A stretch of DNA of 64,000 bases from Bdellovibrionales bacterium. Its GTDB lineage: Bacteria; Bdellovibrionota; Bdellovibrionia; Bdellovibrionales; JAMPXM01. The notes under the pieces were generated by a model. It made no database searches, was not told the DNA's origin, and saw only the letters and a list, made by a program, of their open reading frames with translations. The position numbers and the translations under genes are program-made. Shown here piece by piece: positions 57,209 through 64,000 of this stretch; position 1 is the first letter of the stretch, and every line of letters starts with the position of its first letter. The stretch is taken from NCBI GenBank assembly GCA_016713885.1, contig JADJOF010000005.1, positions 186,001-250,000 on the forward strand, given 5' to 3'.

Positions 57209-57487
57209 ATGGCAAGAAAACGATACAGTCCCGAGGAAATTATCCAGCATCTGCGAACCGCCGAGATCGAACAAAGTCGTGGAGCATCTCAGGAAGAGGC
57301 TGCGCGAAAAGTTGGCGTGACGGCAGTCACACTTTCGAGATGGAAAGCTGAATATGGCGGTCTTCGAGTCGATCAGGCAAAGCGACTGAAGGATCTTGAA
57401 GCCGAGAACTCGCGGCTTAAGAAAATTGTAGCGGATCTTTCAATCGATAACTCAATTCTGAGAGAGGTTTCAAAGGGAAACTTCTAA
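57209..57487 (+). CDS. IS3-family OrfA
   Basis: 92 residues. HTH (YSPEEIIQHLRTAE, EAARKVGVTAVTLSRWK) and leucine-zipper-like tail (LKDLEAENSRLKKIVADLS). The end has G GGA AAC in the zero frame at 57475-57481, a -1 slippery heptamer; slippage leads to LLSPARRKDAVLMVTREL and the OrfAB transposase. Confidence 0.9.
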   Translation: MARKRYSPEEIIQHLRTAEIEQSRGASQEEAARKVGVTAVTLSRWKAEYGGLRVDQAKRLKDLEAENSRLKKIVADLSIDNSILREVSKGNF

Positions 57488-57513
57488 GCCCGGCGAGACG
57501 CAAGGATGCGGTC

Positions 57514-58347
57514 TTGATGGTGACGCGCGAGCTGAAAGTGAGCGAGCGTCGGGCGTGTAAAGTGATTGGGCAAATTCGTTCGACGCAACGATATTCCCGA
57601 CGAAGCCGTTATGACCAAGACAGACTCGAGGCGCGAGTGATTGAACTTGCTTCGGAGTACGGTCGATATGGGTATCGTCAGGTGACAAATCTTCTCAATA
57701 ATGAGGGGTGGGATGTCGGTAAAGATCGCGTGTTTTCCATTTGGCAACGTGAAGGCCTAAAAGTCCCACAGAGACAGCCAAAGCGAGCAAGGCTTTGGCT
57801 TGCCGATGGCTCTTGCGTTCGCCGTCGCCCAGAGTTTGCGAATCAGGTTTGGTCATATGACTTTGTCTCAGATCAAACTCACGACGGTCGAAAGTTGAGG
57901 GTTTTGAATGTGATCGATGAATTTACTCGAGAGTGTATCGCCTCGCATGTCGCAAGACGTATCCGAGCAAAGGATGTGATCTTGATACTTGCTGATCTTT
58001 TTCTGCAGCGTGGGTGCCCGACGTACATTCGTTCTGACAACGGTCCGGAGTTTATCGCGAAAGACCTCATTCGATGGATGAAGGGCCTTAAGGTTCAGCC
58101 GCTCTTTATTGCTCCAGGCTCGCCATGGGAAAATGGATATTGTGAGTCATTCAACGGCAAGATGAGATACGAGCTATTGAACGGAGAAATCTTTTTTTCA
58201 CTGCTGGAGGCGAAGATCGTGATTGAGCGTTTGCGCCATCACTACAACACAAAGCGTCCTCACTCGAGTCTTGCCGGACGACCACCAGCGCCGGAAACGT
58301 TCCAGCCAACGCTTAAGCATCTTGAAAGTGATTTATTAACAATGTAA
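57514..58347 (+). CDS. IS3-family OrfB (DDE transposase)
   Basis: 277 residues from TTG/ATG; in vivo probably made mostly as an OrfAB fusion. HTH_21-like region (YRQVTNLLNNEGWDVGKDRV), then the rve integrase core with WSYDFVSD (first D), IRSDNGPEF (second D) and WENGYCESFNGKMRYELL (catalytic E). Confidence 0.93.
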   Translation: MMVTRELKVSERRACKVIGQIRSTQRYSRRSRYDQDRLEARVIELASEYGRYGYRQVTNLLNNEGWDVGKDRVFSIWQREGLKVPQRQPKRARLWLADGSCVRRRPEFANQVWSYDFVSDQTHDGRKLRVLNVIDEFTRECIASHVARRIRAKDVILILADLFLQRGCPTYIRSDNGPEFIAKDLIRWMKGLKVQPLFIAPGSPWENGYCESFNGKMRYELLNGEIFFSLLEAKIVIERLRHHYNTKRPHSSLAGRPPAPETFQPTLKHLESDLLTM

Positions 58348-58468
58348 GTGGTAGTGAAACTCCCGGCTGGTCAATTGGTGTAGCATTGGCTGGCGCGATG
58401 TCGAATATGGCCGAGCTTAGCACCGCAATAAAAGAGAGAAGACCGAACCGAACTCGACGCTTCATCAT

Positions 58469-58970
58469 CGATGACCCCACACTCGAATTGACGTTCAGAA
58501 ATGTCGCGGAGGCGAGCTCCCGACGAGTGGCTCATCGACTTTTGACTGACTCGACTTTAGGACAATCGGTTGCGATGTTTGCATTTTCTCGAATGTGATC
58601 ACTGTGATCTGCGCCCGTTTTGGAATTTAACAATTGATAAACAAAGCAAGAAGCCTTCGACCAGCTGATCAGCGGCGGTCGGTTGGCACATCGAGTTCGC
58701 TGATTGGCAGCGATCCTGATATGAGACAAAACGTTTAAGGAATCTTAGGTCGTTTGCTACGTAGAAAAAGATTATAATTCGCATCCCGAAATTCCGAAGC
58801 ATCCGTTGAATCCAAATTCTTTTTCGGCAAGAGCTTCAGAAGTTGATTGAGCAATTGTCCACCTTAAAGCACTAAGGAGATAGGAGCCAAGTGGGTTTCG
58901 GGGCGGGAGTTCTGCTTACGATCTCGGAGTTGCTTTGCATCTTAAGCGAAGCGCAGTAAGCTTTCAGAGT
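58469..58970 (+). other. 502-bp region without a confident gene
   Basis: Lies between the 5' end of the IS-split gene and the SRAP gene; it should hold the divergent promoters. Frames here have no recognisable domains or ribosome sites. Confidence 0.4.
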
Positions 58971-59570
58971 ATGTGCAGCCGATACCAGACTCCAGAAGCA
59001 GCCGAAATGGCTCGATACTACAGAATCGACAAGCCGAATCTCGGTGAGATTAAGCCGGTCATCTATCCCGGATACCAAACTCCGGTTCTTCTGAACGTGA
59101 ATGGCGATGCTCTAAAGATCGAGTCTCGATTCTGGGGATTCGTATTGAATATGCCGGGCAAAAGAGATCCTTCACAGCAGGTCGCGAAGATTCTTCAGAA
59201 CGCTGTGAGTGAGACAGTTCACGAGAAACGAACGTTCTCTAAATCTTGGCTTGCGGGCCAGCGCTGCATTCTTCCGGCGGTTAGATTCTTTGAGCCTATT
59301 GGTGGTGAGTTTAAATCGATCTATGTTCCTGAACGTCCAATCATCTCAATTGCTGGGATTTGGGCTGAGCAGACCTATAAGGACAAGAAGATCCAGGCTT
59401 GCACTATGCTCACCACTGAGCCAAACGGGTGGATGAGCGAGTATCACGACCGAATGCCGGTCATCCTCCACCCAGATGATGTCTCCGAGTGGCTGTCGCC
59501 CGACACGGCACCTGATCAAGCCCAGAAGCTTTGTCGCCCTTGGAGCGGGAGCCTGGCGTTCGCCAATTGA
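58971..59570 (+). CDS. SRAP (YedK/HMCES-type) protein
   Basis: 199 residues from ATG 58971, which leaves Cys2 as the required catalytic residue (MCSRYQ). RFWGFVLNMPG, NAVSETVHEKRTFSKSWLAGQRCILPA and MLTTEPNGWMSEYHDRMPVIL are the SRAP motifs, including the active-site Glu and His. The family forms a covalent link with abasic sites in single-stranded DNA to protect them. Confidence 0.9.
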   Translation: MCSRYQTPEAAEMARYYRIDKPNLGEIKPVIYPGYQTPVLLNVNGDALKIESRFWGFVLNMPGKRDPSQQVAKILQNAVSETVHEKRTFSKSWLAGQRCILPAVRFFEPIGGEFKSIYVPERPIISIAGIWAEQTYKDKKIQACTMLTTEPNGWMSEYHDRMPVILHPDDVSEWLSPDTAPDQAQKLCRPWSGSLAFAN

Positions 59571-59715
59571 AACAAGTTGAAGAGTAGGAGGGGGCTGCCT
59601 CCTCTCGAGAAATCAATGGCGTCGTACTCGACTGTGGTCGATTTGACGCCTGAAAATGTGGCGATTTGAGCTCAAAATCCACCTCATCCATTCCCATTCT
59701 TGTATTTAGGGCAAA

Positions 59716-59800
59716 GCACGCATAAGCCCATGAGCGTGCATGTCGTGAGTATGCGCCAAATTTAACAGAGGACCCGCGGGTGGGGCCTCATTTTTATTTT
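59716..59800 (+). terminator. leader hairpin plus terminator-like stem before a gene
   Basis: A hairpin GCACGC/GCGTGC (59716-59721, 59734-59739) is followed by GAGGACCC/GGGGCCTC (59768-59775, 59782-59789, one mismatch) and TTTTTATTTT at 59791-59800. The T run ends twelve bases before the ATG of the next gene, so this may be an attenuator or riboswitch-like leader. Confidence 0.5.
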
Positions 59801-59812
59801 CAGGAGTGGTCG

Positions 59813-60298
59813 ATGAAAGCCGTTACAGAATTCGCTAGCTTCACTTTAAACGCAGCTTTGAAGGTGAGAGCGGCTCTCACTGCCGAAGGCAAAACTACAG
59901 AAGAGATCCAGGAGTCGCTCGGTACGACTTATAAGTTTGAAGGCGAAAAACTCAGCTACTTCATCACGGCTCTCGACGTTGCAGAAGCCAATGCGAATGA
60001 TCTGAAGCGCGTTTTGGTTGTGCGTTTGGCTGAAGGCGAAAAAGCGCCGTCGAACGCGGTACAAGCAGAAGACATCGCGATCTATCCCGAAGCCCTTGTG
60101 CAGATTCGCGCGCCAAAAGCGAAAGAGGAAGGCAAGCGTGGTGGTGGTCGCGGCGGACGCGGCGGCGATCGCGGTGGCAAAGGCGAGAAGGCTTCGCCAT
60201 GGGGAATGTCTCCAGAAGAAAAAGCAGCAAAGCTTGCAAAGTCGCAAGCCAGCCAAGCGGCTCTTGCAGCTAAAAAAGCCGCAGCTCCAAAGAAGTAA
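59813..60298 (+). CDS. small protein with Gly/Arg-rich basic tail
   Basis: 161 residues, AGGAG before ATG 59813. Folded N-terminal ~105 residues (EFASFTLNAALKVRAALTAEGK), then RGG repeats (GGGRGGRGGDRGGKG) and an Ala/Lys-rich tail. RGG tails bind RNA or DNA. The leader terminator suggests strong regulation. Confidence 0.75.
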   Translation: MKAVTEFASFTLNAALKVRAALTAEGKTTEEIQESLGTTYKFEGEKLSYFITALDVAEANANDLKRVLVVRLAEGEKAPSNAVQAEDIAIYPEALVQIRAPKAKEEGKRGGGRGGRGGDRGGKGEKASPWGMSPEEKAAKLAKSQASQAALAAKKAAAPKK

Positions 60299-60309
60299 TC
60301 GTCACCAAG

Positions 60310-60338
60310 GCTCAGGCGCGCGACCAAGCCGCCTGAGC
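60310..60338. terminator. bidirectional terminator between convergent genes
   Basis: GCTCAGGCG and CGCCTGAGC form a perfect 9-bp stem with an 11-base loop, between the stop at 60298 and the opposing stop at 60340. Confidence 0.6.
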
Positions 60339-60339
60339 G

Positions 60340-60792
60340 CTATTCGATTTTCACCATCGGGTTCTGATTGGATGGCCCGCTTGGAACAAGGCCAAAGCGC
60401 CTTGGTGTCGGGAAGAGCAGAATCATACCAATGGCTGATGCCGCGATATTCAGAGTTGGCGGAAACGGCGTTGCGACTCCTTGAATATGAATCACCACTC
60501 CCATAAAGGCCGAGAAGTCGGTGAGCGCAAGCGCAACAATATAGAACATAAAGAGTTTAGGCGGAACGGCAGCGCCAGATGGGTGAGTCAGTAGTTTGGG
60601 GTTTTTCCAAATCTGCGGAAGGCCGCCAACCACCGCACCGAATGCAACCATTGCAAAGCCCACGTATTGAAGAACCTCAAGACCGAGTTGCTCAGCTCCC
60701 TTCGGTAAAATGAAAGTGAGAGCGAAGAGCAGGCCGTGGCTCGAGAGCATGGCGAACCAGATCACAGTGGGAATGAGCATCTTTTTATTCAT
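60340..60792 (-). CDS. small polytopic membrane protein
   Basis: 150 residues with four TM helices (IPTVIWFAMLSSHGLLFALT, YVGFAMVAFGAVVGGL, FYIVALALTDFSAFMGVVI, IAASAIGMILLFP). Function unknown. Confidence 0.7.
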   Translation of the reverse strand: MNKKMLIPTVIWFAMLSSHGLLFALTFILPKGAEQLGLEVLQYVGFAMVAFGAVVGGLPQIWKNPKLLTHPSGAAVPPKLFMFYIVALALTDFSAFMGVVIHIQGVATPFPPTLNIAASAIGMILLFPTPRRFGLVPSGPSNQNPMVKIE

Positions 60793-60935
60793 GACTTCAT
60801 TTTGCGTCGATGCCTTTTGAAGCGCAGTACGCGTTCATAAGAGCTGGACCTATGGCGAGATCGCGCCGTCAGCGCTAACCATTTTGAAATCCGTACAAGT
60901 CGTAAGCATTGGCCCCTTCGGCCAAGGAGGACGAT

Positions 60936-62537
60936 TTGAATTATCAACAGCTGACGACTCTCATCATGGTGACGCTGCTTAGCGGTGTGTCGTGTTCAAA
61001 GTTTTCGACCGATCCATTGGATCTTTCGGGTGGCGACGGATCGTTCATCGTCGTGATGCGCGACGTTTCAGTGAAAGCCAAAGTCGAATCGCGCTACGGA
61101 GCGGAGCTTTCAGCGTTGAGTGATGAAACTCAGCGGGTCGCAAAGATGCAAGCCGTGCAAGAACTCACACGCGACGTGGCCGTGGATTACGAGCTCGATG
61201 AGCCGGAGAGAGTATTCTCAGTCGCTGTTCGAGGCGGTGTTTACCGCATGACCGAAGATGAGGCGCGTGCGCTTTTAAACGATTCGCGTGTGGCGTATGT
61301 CGAGCCCAATCGCCGCGTGCAGGCGAGCGGCCTACAGAGTGGTGCAACGTGGGGCCTTGATCGACTGGATCAATCGAGTTTGCCACTCGACAGTCGCTAT
61401 CGCTATGAGCAAAGCGGAGCCGTCGTGAATGCCTATGTGATCGATACCGGGATCCTGACAACTCATCAAGAGTTTCAGGGGCGCGCCGTGCACGGCTTTG
61501 ATGCTGTCGACGGCGATGGCGATGCGACTGATTGCAATGGTCACGGCACACATGTGGCGGGGACGATTGGAAGCGCAAGTTACGGTGTTGCAAAGAATGT
61601 GAAACTTCATGCCGTGCGGGTTCTCGACTGCGCTGGCTCTGGAAGCTATGCCGACGTGGTCGCTGGCATTGAGTGGGTCGCGAGTCACCATCTGAGTCCC
61701 GCTGTGGCGAATATGAGTCTCGGGGGCCCGCCATCGCAATCGATTGATGATGCGGTTCGCGCTGCCATTCAAGCAGGAGTGACATTTGCCGTTGCGGCCG
61801 GAAATGAAAATCAAGATGCGTGTCAGAGTTCGCCCGCTCGCGTATCAACGGCGATCACTGTTGGCAGCACGACAAACACCGACGCCCGTTCCTCTTTTTC
61901 AAACTACGGCAGCTGCGTTTCTATATTCGCCCCAGGAAGTGACATCAAGTCCACGTGGTACACATCGACTCTCGCGACCAACACGATTAGCGGTACATCA
62001 ATGGCTTCACCGCACGTCGCAGGTGTCGCGGCACTTTATCTTGCGGCCCATCCGACCGCCCAGCCGAGCCAGGTGAAAGCGGCAATTCTCGCAGGCTCCG
62101 TCAGTGGCAAAGTCTCGTCAGTGGGAGCGGCGTCACCGAATCGTCTGCTCAACACAGCTTTTTTATTCGGTAGCGAAAGTCCCGTACCGGTGCCACCTTC
62201 GCCGCCCCTTCCGACTGAACGCGTGCTCTTAAATGGTACCGCGCTCGCGCCTTTGGCGGGAGCTGCGAGTGATGAGAGGTTTTTCTCAATTGTTGTTCCT
62301 GCGGGAAGTACAGATCTCGTGATCGCCACGTCGGGAGGAACAGGAGATGTGGACCTTTATGTGAAGCGAGGAGCGCGTCCCACGGTCTCAGCTTACGATT
62401 GCCGCCCTTACACCTCAGGAAACAAGGAGAGCTGTTCGGTTGCGCGACCCACGGGTGACACCTGGTTTGTCATGCTGCGTGGGTATCGAAACTATTCTGG
62501 AGTGACACTTCGTGCGAGTTACAAATCCAATCGCTGA
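60936..62537 (+). CDS. secreted subtilisin-like serine protease
   Basis: About 533 residues from TTG 60936, with AAGGAGG five bases upstream. Signal sequence, inhibitor_I9-like propeptide (DGSFIVVMRDV... RVAYVEPNRRVQ), S8 catalytic domain with Asp (YVIDTGI ~168), His (GHGTHVAGT ~202), oxyanion Asn (AAGNEN) and Ser (GTSMASPHVAG ~353). A PPC-type C-terminal domain (DLVIATSGGTGDVDLYVKRG) follows. Confidence 0.92.
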   Translation: MNYQQLTTLIMVTLLSGVSCSKFSTDPLDLSGGDGSFIVVMRDVSVKAKVESRYGAELSALSDETQRVAKMQAVQELTRDVAVDYELDEPERVFSVAVRGGVYRMTEDEARALLNDSRVAYVEPNRRVQASGLQSGATWGLDRLDQSSLPLDSRYRYEQSGAVVNAYVIDTGILTTHQEFQGRAVHGFDAVDGDGDATDCNGHGTHVAGTIGSASYGVAKNVKLHAVRVLDCAGSGSYADVVAGIEWVASHHLSPAVANMSLGGPPSQSIDDAVRAAIQAGVTFAVAAGNENQDACQSSPARVSTAITVGSTTNTDARSSFSNYGSCVSIFAPGSDIKSTWYTSTLATNTISGTSMASPHVAGVAALYLAAHPTAQPSQVKAAILAGSVSGKVSSVGAASPNRLLNTAFLFGSESPVPVPPSPPLPTERVLLNGTALAPLAGAASDERFFSIVVPAGSTDLVIATSGGTGDVDLYVKRGARPTVSAYDCRPYTSGNKESCSVARPTGDTWFVMLRGYRNYSGVTLRASYKSNR

Positions 62538-62549
62538 CGAGAGTGAAAA

Positions 62550-63029
62550 CTAAAAAACGCATTTTCGGAGAAAGTCGACGCTTTGTCCGATGATGCGTGA
62601 ATTGGTGAGCTCACTGGCGAAAGTGCGAACGACGATGGCGAGATCAATCACATCCAGCTCGCAAGCGCCAGTTTTCACGTAGCAATCGGAGTGTGTCGCA
62701 ATGGCAAGGTCCTCGCTGAACCAGCAGGGGTCGCTATTTCGGCTGAGATGATCAAGATCTTCTTGGAGGCAGTAGGCGACATCTTTCAACCACTCTTGGC
62801 CGCGCGGTGAGAGCTTCGGCCGAACCTCTTCAAGAAAAGCCGAGCAGTAAGGATGCCCGAAACGCTGATAGTATCCTGTCGGACCGCACTGCTGTTTCGC
62901 CTCTTGGCATAGATAAAAGTCGCAAGTACCTCGCTCGGGTTTGCAGTCTGGAGGATGTCCTTCTGCGGTCTGAGCGGTTGACGTGAGAATAGATGTGCTG
63001 AGGAATAAAATGGCGAGCGCGAGGTTCAT
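62550..63029 (-). CDS. secreted Cys-rich protein
   Basis: 159 residues. Signal peptide (LALAILFLSTSILTSTAQ), ten or so cysteines in the mature part (CKPERGTCDFYLCQEAKQQC), suggesting a disulfide-bonded domain. Convergent with the subtilase. Not recognised. Confidence 0.65.
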   Translation of the reverse strand: MNLALAILFLSTSILTSTAQTAEGHPPDCKPERGTCDFYLCQEAKQQCGPTGYYQRFGHPYCSAFLEEVRPKLSPRGQEWLKDVAYCLQEDLDHLSRNSDPCWFSEDLAIATHSDCYVKTGACELDVIDLAIVVRTFASELTNSRIIGQSVDFLRKCVF

Positions 63030-63304
63030 ACCGGAAGAGCTAGCACTGCCGGGAAGCGGCCGAACAGAGGCTGGTTTGGCTTTGTAAGTTTGCCGGCGGA
63101 TCGAGCGGGTTTGTCCCGGTTGTGTCTACAAATACTTCCGTTAAGGCCGACTGTCTCAGGCTGAGGCGCCGCCGCCTTCGGCCCGGACTCAAGTCGGCGA
63201 CGTGCGTTTTGGGGCAGAATTATGTCTGTCTCAATATCGCTCAAGCCTTTGTTTTTACAGAGAAATAACCGAAAGGGATACAACTGTTGAGGTAAAGTTA
63301 AGTA

Positions 63305-64000
63305 ATGGTTTTGGAAAAGTTGAGCCGCATTCTGAAATTCGTTTTTATTGCGGTGGTGGGCGCCGTGATTCTGACGAGCTGTGGAGGCGACGAGGACGAC
63401 GGCGAGGTGCCCGTTGAAAATCGCGCGGCACCGTTTCGCCCCAAAGTTTTGATCGACAATGGAAACCCGACGACAACTTCGCTTGATGTTCGCGTGAGTC
63501 TCTCGGGAGCAAATGTCACACACGTTTACTTTACCGCGAACTCAACCTGCGCGAGTGGCGGCGCGTGGATTTCGATGACAAGTGGATTTAACTATCGCTT
63601 GCCCGTCGCAAATTCTTTGAACACGGTTTACGCGAAATTCAGAAATGGTGTTGGTGGCCCTGAGTCGTCTTGCTTGACTGCGCAGATTCTGCACGATTCG
63701 TCGCTCCCGACTGTCGTCATTACTGCGCCTGCGGCGGGAACGGCGATCAATCTCGGGACCGTCAGTGCATTTCCTGTTTCTGGAACGTGTTCGGAGGAGG
63801 GGCGATCGGTTTCAATCCGCGTAGGAGCGGTCACATCGACTGCAGTTTGTAGCGGTGGTGTGTTCTCAAGAGCCGTGGACTTTTCAAGCGTTGCTGACGG
63901 AAGCGTTTCTGCAGAAGTATCGCAGACCGACATTGCTGGAAATAGCTCTGCGGCAAGCAGTCGAGCCTTTTTGAAAGACACGGTTCCTCCGGTGGTTTCA
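63305..64000 (+). CDS. lipoprotein with Ig-like repeats, cut by the window end
   Basis: ATG 63305 opens a lipoprotein signal with lipobox ILTSC and an acidic linker (GGDEDDGEVP). The frame is open to the last base (232 codons). The mature part repeats beta-sandwich-like units with the bacterial Ig-like pattern (SLPTVVITAPAAGTAINLGT; VSAEVSQTDIAGNSSAAS; then DTVPPVVS begins another). Probably a long surface adhesin. Confidence 0.75.
   Translation, partial: MVLEKLSRILKFVFIAVVGAVILTSCGGDEDDGEVPVENRAAPFRPKVLIDNGNPTTTSLDVRVSLSGANVTHVYFTANSTCASGGAWISMTSGFNYRLPVANSLNTVYAKFRNGVGGPESSCLTAQILHDSSLPTVVITAPAAGTAINLGTVSAFPVSGTCSEEGRSVSIRVGAVTSTAVCSGGVFSRAVDFSSVADGSVSAEVSQTDIAGNSSAASSRAFLKDTVPPVVS

Larger units (their letters stand above)
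57141..58374 (+). mobile_element. IS3-family insertion sequence
   Basis: About 1.23 kb, bearing orfA and orfB. Imperfect ends: TGACCTGACCGGG starting at 57144, and TGACCAGCCGGG reading inward from 58373. Flanking TTGG at 57137 and 58375 fits a 4-bp duplication, although it places the tips 1-3 bp outside the TGACC ends. It interrupts the gene at 56490-58468. Confidence 0.85.
56490..58468 (-). pseudogene. secreted protein gene split by the IS3 element
   Basis: The 5' part lies right of the IS: ATG 58468 opens MMKRRVRFGLLSFIAVLSSA, a signal peptide continued by IFDIAPANATP. The 3' part left of the IS reads PKENTTLSNEFVAANTS to the stop at 56490. Merging the TTGG copies at 57137-57140 and 58375-58378 joins both in frame (ANATPKENTT), restoring a ~247-residue Cys-containing secreted protein. 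Function unknown. Confidence 0.7.

Noticed and set aside
58386..58598. 70-codon rightward frame next to the IS
   Set aside because: It is antisense to the signal-peptide part of the IS-split gene, which explains the sequence better.
1..64000. CRISPR arrays, tRNA or rRNA genes
   Set aside because: No regularly spaced direct repeats and no cloverleaf or rRNA-like sequence were seen by eye on either strand.

Overview
This is a gene-dense window from a Gram-negative bacterium: it carries outer-membrane barrels, lipoproteins with lipoboxes, MotA/MotB-type inner-membrane proteins and a VirB-like secretion operon. The mix of WYL regulators, PEGA/TPR envelope proteins, frequent GTG/TTG starts and roughly half G+C would fit a Bdellovibrionota or related 'deltaproteobacterial' genome, but no rRNA, tRNA or ribosomal-protein gene is present to settle it, so the taxonomy is inference.

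Layout. (1) 0.2-19.3 kb is accessory chromosome. It has two WYL-domain regulators, a membrane-anchored HNH+HRDC protein, an outer-membrane protein, two inverted copies of a PEGA-protein/TPR-protein pair (one truncated), several lipoproteins, an HNH protein and a GIY-YIG-like protein. (2) 19.6-41.3 kb is a defence island. A type I Zorya locus in the unusual order zorD-zorA-zorB-zorC follows a truncated WYL-type HTH fragment, and zorA carries an in-frame TAA. Next come a cold-shock protein coupled to a type IIG restriction-modification enzyme, then a leftward RHH/radical-SAM/ASCH operon divergent from a rightward operon of a Z1-domain ATPase, a two-TM protein and a class III cyclase-like protein. 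A DUF2779 nuclease joined to a GIY-YIG/DUF4357 protein closes it. The divergent RHH/radical-SAM/ASCH and Z1/TM/cyclase set is the best candidate here for an undescribed system. (3) 41.3-55.5 kb is a conjugative or integrative module: HTH regulators, a compact VirB2/3/4/5/6/8/9/10-like secretion operon, a RelE-type toxin-antitoxin pair, excisionase, tyrosine integrase, a 0.6 kb non-coding region with a large nested inverted repeat, a replication-relaxation protein and a coupling ATPase. (4) 55.7-64 kb is a secreted-protein gene split by an IS3-family element, an SRAP protein, a small basic protein behind a leader terminator, a subtilase, and a lipoprotein with Ig-like repeats running off the window.

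At least six genes (6325-7450, 13138-14267, 33561-36195, 41348-41742, 44988-47122, 54131-55452, probably also zorC) are broken by one-base length changes, mostly in mononucleotide runs. Correcting one base in each gives a sensible single protein. This pattern is as compatible with uncorrected long-read sequence error as with decay or programmed frameshifting, and should temper any claim that these genes are dead.
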